Positions 57,813-64,000 of a stretch of DNA of 64,000 nucleotides are shown here, piece by piece. The stretch spans positions 1 through 64,000 of the forward strand of contig NW_026014728.1 of the NCBI RefSeq assembly GCF_020379485.1, given 5' to 3'. The notes under the pieces are model-generated. The model ran no database searches. It worked only from the letters and a program-made list of their open reading frames with translations, and had not been told where the DNA came from. The DNA comes from Brassica napus (taxonomy: Eukaryota > Streptophyta > Magnoliopsida > Brassicales > Brassicaceae). A program made the translations under genes and the position numbers. Position 1 is the stretch's first letter; each line of letters begins with the position of its first letter.

Positions 57813-59422
57813 TCAGTAACGTCGGAGGGGTACAAGTTGAAGAGGTAGTTTCTTGATAATGGTGAGATTGCCAAATTCTTCCATGTCAATTTCTCCAATT
57901 TCCATCCCATTTGGCAATCCCCAGTCGAAGAAGTAAAGCAAATTCATCAAACCTAGTTCCACAGTAGCAACCGCCATTGACATCGCGGGACACATCCTTC
58001 GACCAGAACCAAAAGGTAATAGGTCAAAATGTTGTCCTCTGAAATCTACAGAACTATTAGTAAACCGTTCAGGGATGAAATCTTCAGGGTCGGTCCAACG
58101 CTTGGGGTCACGTCCGATTGTCCATACATTAATTTGGATTTGCGTTCTCGGGGGAATATCGTAGCCTTTGATCTTGATGTGAGACATTGTTTCCCTTGGG
58201 ACGATAAATGGAACTGGTGGATGCAATCTGAATGTTTCCTTGATTATGAGCTTTAAGTAATCAACTTTGTATAGATCATCTTCAGTTATTCTTTCCCTTT
58301 TGGCCCCAAGGATGGTTCGAATATTTTCCTGAGCTTTCTTCATCACTCTAGGGTTTCTAACAAGTTCTGTCATCGCCCAAATCATTATTATAGAGCTTGT
58401 ATCTATCCCGCCAAGAAACACATTCTGAAGATCACATAACAAACATTAAAATCTAATTCTATATAGTTGTGGTTTAATATAAGATGTGAAACAAAACCAT
58501 GATTTGATGGGCTTCTTACCATGAGGATTGCCTTGAGATTATCCATATTGAGTTTGAAAGAATCTGCATTTTCGGGTTTATCGATCATATCCAACATCAA
58601 GGAAACGATATCCAGATTTTTCCTTCCTTCTGGCTTCAAGTGATCATCAATCACATGCTGATAAAAAGCATCAAGCTCTTTAAAGATTTTGTTGATCTTC
58701 TTGTGTCGTTGAAACAGCAAGTCTACGAATCTTCCGACTCCGCCCTGGAAGATGTCAGAGAAAGTGAAAGTCCCTAGAGCTTCCACTGCGTCCGTAACAA
58801 GCGTTTTGATCCTTTCTTGATCAATAATGAAGCCGCTCTCGTGGAAGTTCTGTCCTAAAGCTACTCTACCGATGATGCTTGCGGTGAGGGAGAAGAAGGT
58901 TTTGCTTAAATCCACGGAAGATTGTTTCAAGCAAGATTCCGTCAGATTCTTTACCACGAAGTCGACCTCTTCCTCTCTAATGTACCTAAAAGATTGAACC
59001 TTCTTAAGGCTAAAAAGCTCAATAACCGCGATTTTTCGCATTTCCCGCCAATAAGCACCGTATGGAGAAAAGGAGATGTCTTTAAAGCCGTAAGAGAGTT
59101 TTCTTGTCCCGAACGTCTTTGGTCGGCTGCAACATTCCAAGTCATGAGTTCTTAGAACCGCTTCAGCTGCTTCACTGGATGAGATCACAACCACCGGAAC
59201 AAAGCCAAGTCGAAGAAGCATCACCGGTCCATATTTGATTGATAGCTTATGAAAACATCTGTGAGGCAACCCTGCAACATGATGCAAGTTTCCAATGAGA
59301 GGAAGACTTGAGGGGCTAGGAGGAAGATTGAGTTTTGAGTTTTGTAACTTCTTAAGAAAGATTGATGATACAAGAGTAAGAAGCAAAACCAAAAACAAAG
59401 AGAGCAAGATCGCCATTTTCAA
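57813..59422 (-). CDS. Cytochrome P450, CYP71B-like, second copy
   Basis: Exons 59422-58520 and 58424-57813. As far as I can see it is identical to the gene at 652-2261, including the intron, so it encodes the same 504-residue enzyme. The promoter and the upstream Copia-1 LTR were copied too. The 3' flank differs from 57675 downward, so 3' regulation could differ. If real, the locus has doubled gene dosage. Confidence 0.93.
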
Positions 59423-59771
59423 ATTTTCTCTTTTTAAGCTATGTTTCTTGAGAGGTGAGTGTACAATTCCAAAGAGACTTGTATATATAGTGAAGGGCTC
59501 GATAGATGACTTTCCCGATACGTTACCTCTCCTGAATTAAGTTGTTGAAAATTGTGTTACAAAGTTGTTACATTTGAGGATAAAATCTTCTTCGGAATTA
59601 TAAGTGTGACAAAATTAAGTCTAATAGGCTTGTGGTCCAACACTCCAATAGTTACGTATTCTGATAGACTTCTGTTAGATCGATTGATTGTATGTCATGG
59701 CACTGGTATATTGAACTATTAGTTACCTACGAGGCATGGCTTCTTTTGTTCGATTATTAAAAATCCAATCA

Positions 59772-62700
59772 TATTAGGAGTCATGTTAAGATAATGACAT
59801 ATTTCCATTATTCCTTTAGGATAATTACCATATGTTTTCCTATGTTGATGCGTATATATACGATGTAACGTTTAACCTAAGTCAATAAGAAAGTCGAGCT
59901 TACATCATTCTGAATGGTGTCATCCATCAGACCTCGTGTGTTGGAACACCTCAACAAAATGGACGTGTCGAAAGGAAGCACAGACATATTTTGAATGTAT
60001 CGCGATCCTTGTTATTTCAAGCTGGATTACCAGTTAAGTTTTGGGGTGAAGCGGTCATGACTGCAGCACATGTTTTTTTTTTTGAAACACATACTTTCAT
60101 TCATTCAATGCTCTAAACATTGCTTGGTGAGGCCATTAAGGCTAGCTCAGCAGACAAAACCTGCTTAGCCAAAGAGTCTGCATCTCTGTTTCTCTCGCGA
60201 GAGATCCAGGTAAAGGAAACAAAATCAAAAGATAAAGCAACGGCTTCAATATCAGCTACAATGCCGTAGAGTTCGGCCAGCGGGTGGTCGAAGGTTAAAG
60301 CCTTGATGAGTTGTGCGCAATCAGACTCGCAGCGAATCTTTGTGAGACCAAGGTCTCTGCAATTCTCCACTGCTTCTTGTAACGCCAGTCCTTCAGCTAT
60401 AAGCGGAGAGCCTACAAAACGCATCGGCGAGGAGAAAGAGGATACTCTGTTTTGTGTCTTAATAGTCCAGCCAAGCCCTGCAATTTTGTTAGTTTCATTC
60501 CAAGCCGCATCCGATCGTACCAGTACACAATTATCCTGCGGAATTACTCTAACAGGTTGACTACGTCGCGGTACAGGGGCTAGCCCTTGACTGGAGTTCC
60601 ACCTCCAACGAAAGTTCTTCAAAACCGGTCGCCATACGAGTTGTTACACGGGACCAAACCACTATACGAGAAGCTGCGAGTCTTCGGTAGCCTATGCTAC
60701 ACACACCTTCGCTCTAGAGATAAAGATAAATTTGGTCCTCGCAGTCGGCGTTGCATTTTCGTCGGGTATCCATTCGCACAAAAAGGCTGGAAAGTCTTCG
60801 ACCTTGACAAAGAAGAGTTCTTGATCAGCCGTGATGTCGTGTTTCATGAAGATGAGTTCCCTTTTATCACTGGCTCGAAGAACTCTATGGAACACAAATC
60901 ACCTATCAGTCCTGCAGTTGAATCACCAGACGATGATTGGGAGCTAGAACCAATCACCGGTTCCAATGACAGGGGGAGTTCTGAAATTGCCGCTCCTGCA
61001 GTTGAATCACCAGTAGCTGACAATAATGAGACTTCTACTACAGTGCCTACTCCAGTCTTGTCTTCCGCTGACACTCAAGTCTCGGTCCCTGATCTTATGG
61101 CTTCGGAAGATCATTCTGAAATCATTTACCCTGTTACCGTTGTCACAGATCCAGTCGTTACAGATAATCAGTCTGAACCCATTTCTCAGCCACAGACTAC
61201 TCTAGAACTGCTTGGTCGTGGCCAGCGAGCTAAAGCACCTCCAGCCAAACTAAAGGACTACATCGCTTACACTACCGTCTGTCTTCGAAATACCCCACTC
61301 GCTCAACAAAGTACCGCTATGCAGTCCTCGGAAACAGTCTCAGGTAAAACACCGTATCCTTTCGTGGAATATCTCACTGATGTTCGTTTTTCTCCGTCGC
61401 ATCAAGCTTTTGTTGCAGCAGTCACTGCGGGTGATGAACCCAAACGATTTGCTGTTGCCATGAAAGACAAAGTTTGGCGTGATGCAGTCACCAATGAAGT
61501 CGTGGCCCTTGAGGATCAAGAGACATGGGATATTACAGATCTTCCTCCAGGAAAAGTTGCTATTGGATGTCAATGGATTTTCAAAATCAAATATAATGCA
61601 GATGGAACAGTTGAGAGACACAAAGCAAGACTTGTTGTTTTAGGTAACAAACAAATCGAAGGCGAAGATTTTAAAGAAACATTCGCACCAGTGGTTAAGA
61701 TGACCACGTTTCGCAGCCTTCTTCGTATTGTTGCAGCTAAGATGTGGAAAATTCATCAAATGGATGTTCACAACGCTTTTCTTCATGGAGATCTTGAAGA
61801 AGAAGTGTATATGAAGCTTCCGCCAGGGTTCACTAACTCTGATCCAAACAAAGTGTGTCGCCTACCCAACTCACTGTATGGCCTTCGTCAAGCACCTCGC
61901 TGCTGGTTCGCAAAGTTGTCTCAGGCACTCATCAAGTTTGGTTTTACACAATCCTACTCCGACTACTCTTTGTTCTCATACACCAAAGATGACTGTGAGA
62001 TCAAAGTATTAGTCTATGTTGACGATCTTGTCATAGCGAGTAATGATCTTCCAAGATTAATCATGTTCAAAGCTTACTTAAGCCAATGCTTTCGTATGAA
62101 GGATTTGGGAAAGTTGAAATATTTTCTAGGAATTTAAGTTGCTCGGTCAGAAGATGGAATTTTTGTGTCACAGCGCAAGTATATCCTTGATATTGTGGCC
62201 GAAACAGGACTATTGGGTTGCAAGCCTGCACTCACGCCCATGGAACAAAACCACCAGCTCGCCGCTGATGATGGACCGTTGTTTGCTGACCCAAGTCAGT
62301 ATCGTCGGTTAGTTGGGAGACTGGTTTACTTATCCATCTCTAGACCTGAGTTATGTTACTCGATTCACTTGCTGTCCCAGTTTATGCAGAAACCGCTTCA
62401 AGCACATTGGGACGCAGCTTTACGAGTTGTTCGTTTTCTTAAAGGATCACCCGATCAGGGTATTCTTCTTTGCGCCGATGCCAACCTAGAGTTCTCTGTT
62501 TATTGTGACGCAGACTGGTCCTCTTGTCCTACTTCTCGCCGGTCTTTAAGCTCCTGCGTGGTAATGCTTGGTGGATCACCAATCTCATGGAAAACCAAAA
62601 AGCAAGATACAGTTTCACACTCATCAGCAGAGGCCGAATATCGTTCAATGGCATCTGCTAATCACGAGCTCAAATGGATCGTACCACTTCTCACAGACCT

Positions 62701-62933
62701 CGGTGTCACAGTACCTCAACCGGTTCCATTCTACTGTGACAGTCAAGCCACGATTCACGTAGCGTCAAATCCAGTTTTTCATGAAAGAACTAAACATATA
62801 GAGCGTGATTGTCACAGTGTACGTGACGCAGTTAAAGCTGGACTCATCTCTATGTGTCATGTTCGAACTAAGGATCAACTAGCTGATATCTTGACCAAAG
62901 CCTTGGGACGTCCACAGTTTGAGTTCCTATTGT
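59772..62933 (+). pseudogene. Second copy of the Copia-1 left part (LTR and pol)
   Basis: LTR 59772-59911 with TSD AATCA at 59767-59771, then the integrase fragment, the LINE fragment (about 60072-60586), and pol with the same TAA at 62135-62137. The only change seen relative to copy 1 is C at 62494. Confidence 0.93.
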
Positions 62934-64000
62934 CACTACAAGAAAACAGCGATATTCTGACGGACATTCCGACGGAAAATGAAATCCTCGGAATATACCG
63001 AGGAATTTCCGAGGAAATTCCGAGGAAACACAAAATTGGGTTTCCTCGGAATTTCCTCGGAATATACCGACGGAATTCCGAGGAAACTACAGTCCGTCGG
63101 AATATTCCGAGGAAATTCCGAGGAAAACTCTGTTCCTCGGAAAAAACCGATGAATTCCGAGGAAATATTATAGCCGTTGGAGAGCCGTTGGGGGATTTTA
63201 CAAAATTCCGAGGAAATTCCGACGAACTAGTTTTGTCCGTCGGAATTCCGTCGGAATTTCCTCGGTATGTCGGCAGGATTTAAACTATAAATACAAGCAC
63301 TCCTCTTCCTCTTCATTCACTTCATATCTTCATCCTCCCTCTTACTCTATTTACACACGAATTTGATTCATAAAAAATATGTCTTCTTCAAATTATTTTC
63401 GTTCTTGGATCGATCGACCTCATTTGGATCCGAACACGAGATTGCTTACGGAAGAATACCAACGAGGTATAACTGAATTCATGGGGTTAGTTCACCGACA
63501 ACCGGAAGCAAAAACAGGTATGTTAAGATGTCCTTGCTCTAATTGTAAAAATAGAAAGGTTATTAAAGAGTGGGATGTTTGGACTCATCTATATTTGAGT
63601 GGGTTTACACGAAGTTACAAAATTTGGTATCATCATGGGGAAACTGATTATGAACATGGTAGTACTAGTGAACCTCAGCCAGCGGTTAGATTAGAAGAAC
63701 CAATTAGAACGGATGTAGATTATGGTGTAGGTACTGAGCAGATGGTAAATGATCATTTTAGAGGGGAAGATTTACCCAATGCAGAAGCTAGGAGATTTTA
63801 TGATATGTTGGATGCTGGAAAGCAACCATTGTACGAAGGTTGCAGAGATGGTCATTCAGCTTTATCATCTGCTACAAGATTGATGGGCATTAAAACAGAT
63901 TATAATTTGGCTGAAGACTGTGTGGATGCGATTGCTGATTTTGTAAAAGGTATTCTACCCGAGGATAATGTAGCTCCTGGTTCATACTACGAGGTTCAGA
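62934..64000 (+). mobile_element. Second copy of the CACTA left end
   Basis: Terminal repeat and subterminal array from 62934, TATA box at 63286-63293, tnp2 from 63379, cut off by the window edge. The TSD TGT is at 62931-62933. Confidence 0.95.
63379..64000 (+). CDS. tnp2: tnp2, second copy, partial at window end
   Basis: The first 207 codons of the transposase, identical by eye to those at 6218-6839. They cover the transposase-associated N-terminal domain with the CPCSNCKNRK cluster. The remainder lies outside the window. Confidence 0.9.
   Translation, partial: MSSSNYFRSWIDRPHLDPNTRLLTEEYQRGITEFMGLVHRQPEAKTGMLRCPCSNCKNRKVIKEWDVWTHLYLSGFTRSYKIWYHHGETDYEHGSTSEPQPAVRLEEPIRTDVDYGVGTEQMVNDHFRGEDLPNAEARRFYDMLDAGKQPLYEGCRDGHSALSSATRLMGIKTDYNLAEDCVDAIADFVKGILPEDNVAPGSYYEVQ

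Larger units (their letters stand above)
57676..64000 (+). repeat. Long direct repeat, copy 2 (truncated by the window)
   Basis: Same content as 515-6839. It follows an unrelated AT-rich flank, so 57675/57676 is the junction between two units of the tandem duplication. Confidence 0.97.

Noticed and set aside
1..64000. Treating the premature stops in Copia-1, Copia-2 and cystatin as recoding or selenocysteine signals
   Set aside because: The elements carry additional lesions, and no recoding structure is visible. Simple decay explains them.

Overview
The window is plant nuclear DNA, almost certainly from a Brassicaceae genome (Brassica or Raphanus type). The evidence is spliced genes with GT/AG introns, a CYP71B-type P450, a polyol transporter that I recognise as close to Arabidopsis At2g18480, Athila and Copia LTR retrotransposons, Helitrons with CTAG ends, and a CACTA element with the TTCCGAGGAA/TCCGACGGA terminal motifs common in Brassica. 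Host genes are few: one P450 present in two copies, one disrupted polyol transporter and one phytocystatin remnant. Most of the rest is nested mobile DNA. Boundaries below were set by eye from target-site duplications (TSDs), terminal repeats and reading frames.

Layout. 1-514 is a flank holding an inverted repeat of 53.57-53.94 kb. 515-6839 recurs in direct orientation at 57676-64000 with no net indel and one substitution seen, so the window contains one full unit (57,161 bp offset) of a tandem duplication that runs off the right edge. The unit starts with the P450 gene (minus strand, 504 codons, one intron). Copia-1 (2611-16606, TSD AATCA) sits about 350 bp upstream of the P450 start codon. 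It has lost everything from its primer site to mid integrase, carries a LINE 3' fragment, and is split by a 10.6 kb CACTA element (5773-16415, TSD TGT). That CACTA looks complete: a four-exon tnp2 gene, a seven-exon second transposase gene (PF03004 type), terminal arrays, plus an unexpected antisense gene of the ATHILA ORF-1 family followed by five copies of a 163 bp repeat. 16.6-24.4 kb is gene-poor, with two foldback MITEs, a Helitron candidate, a SINE candidate and the cystatin remnant.

24.4-31.0 kb is a polyol transporter gene whose second exon is split by a 4.97 kb PIF/Harbinger element (24702-29674, TSD TGA). The element carries three same-strand genes: a transposase with a one-base frameshift, a SANT/Myb-like protein and a small GRF zinc-finger protein. 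31.3-52.0 kb is a stack of insertions: Copia-2 (TSD CACTG), split in gag by Athila-1 (35899-51699, TSD GATGT), itself split inside its primer binding site by a smaller relative, Athila-2 (46075-50361, TSD AACGG). LTR pairs agree with this order: Copia-2 LTRs differ most, and both Athila pairs are nearly identical. 52.0-53.3 kb is an older Copia remnant; 53.9-57.7 kb is AT-rich with a 1.2 kb Helitron.

The most interesting theme links the elements. Athila-1 and the CACTA both encode ATHILA ORF-1 proteins, and both carry clusters of related short motifs (GATCGGTCGATC in Athila-1, ATCGATCGAT in the CACTA), about four per cluster and often spaced 21-24 bp, just upstream of those genes and elsewhere in the elements. 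This is what a protein-plus-cognate-motif system would look like, but binding is inference.
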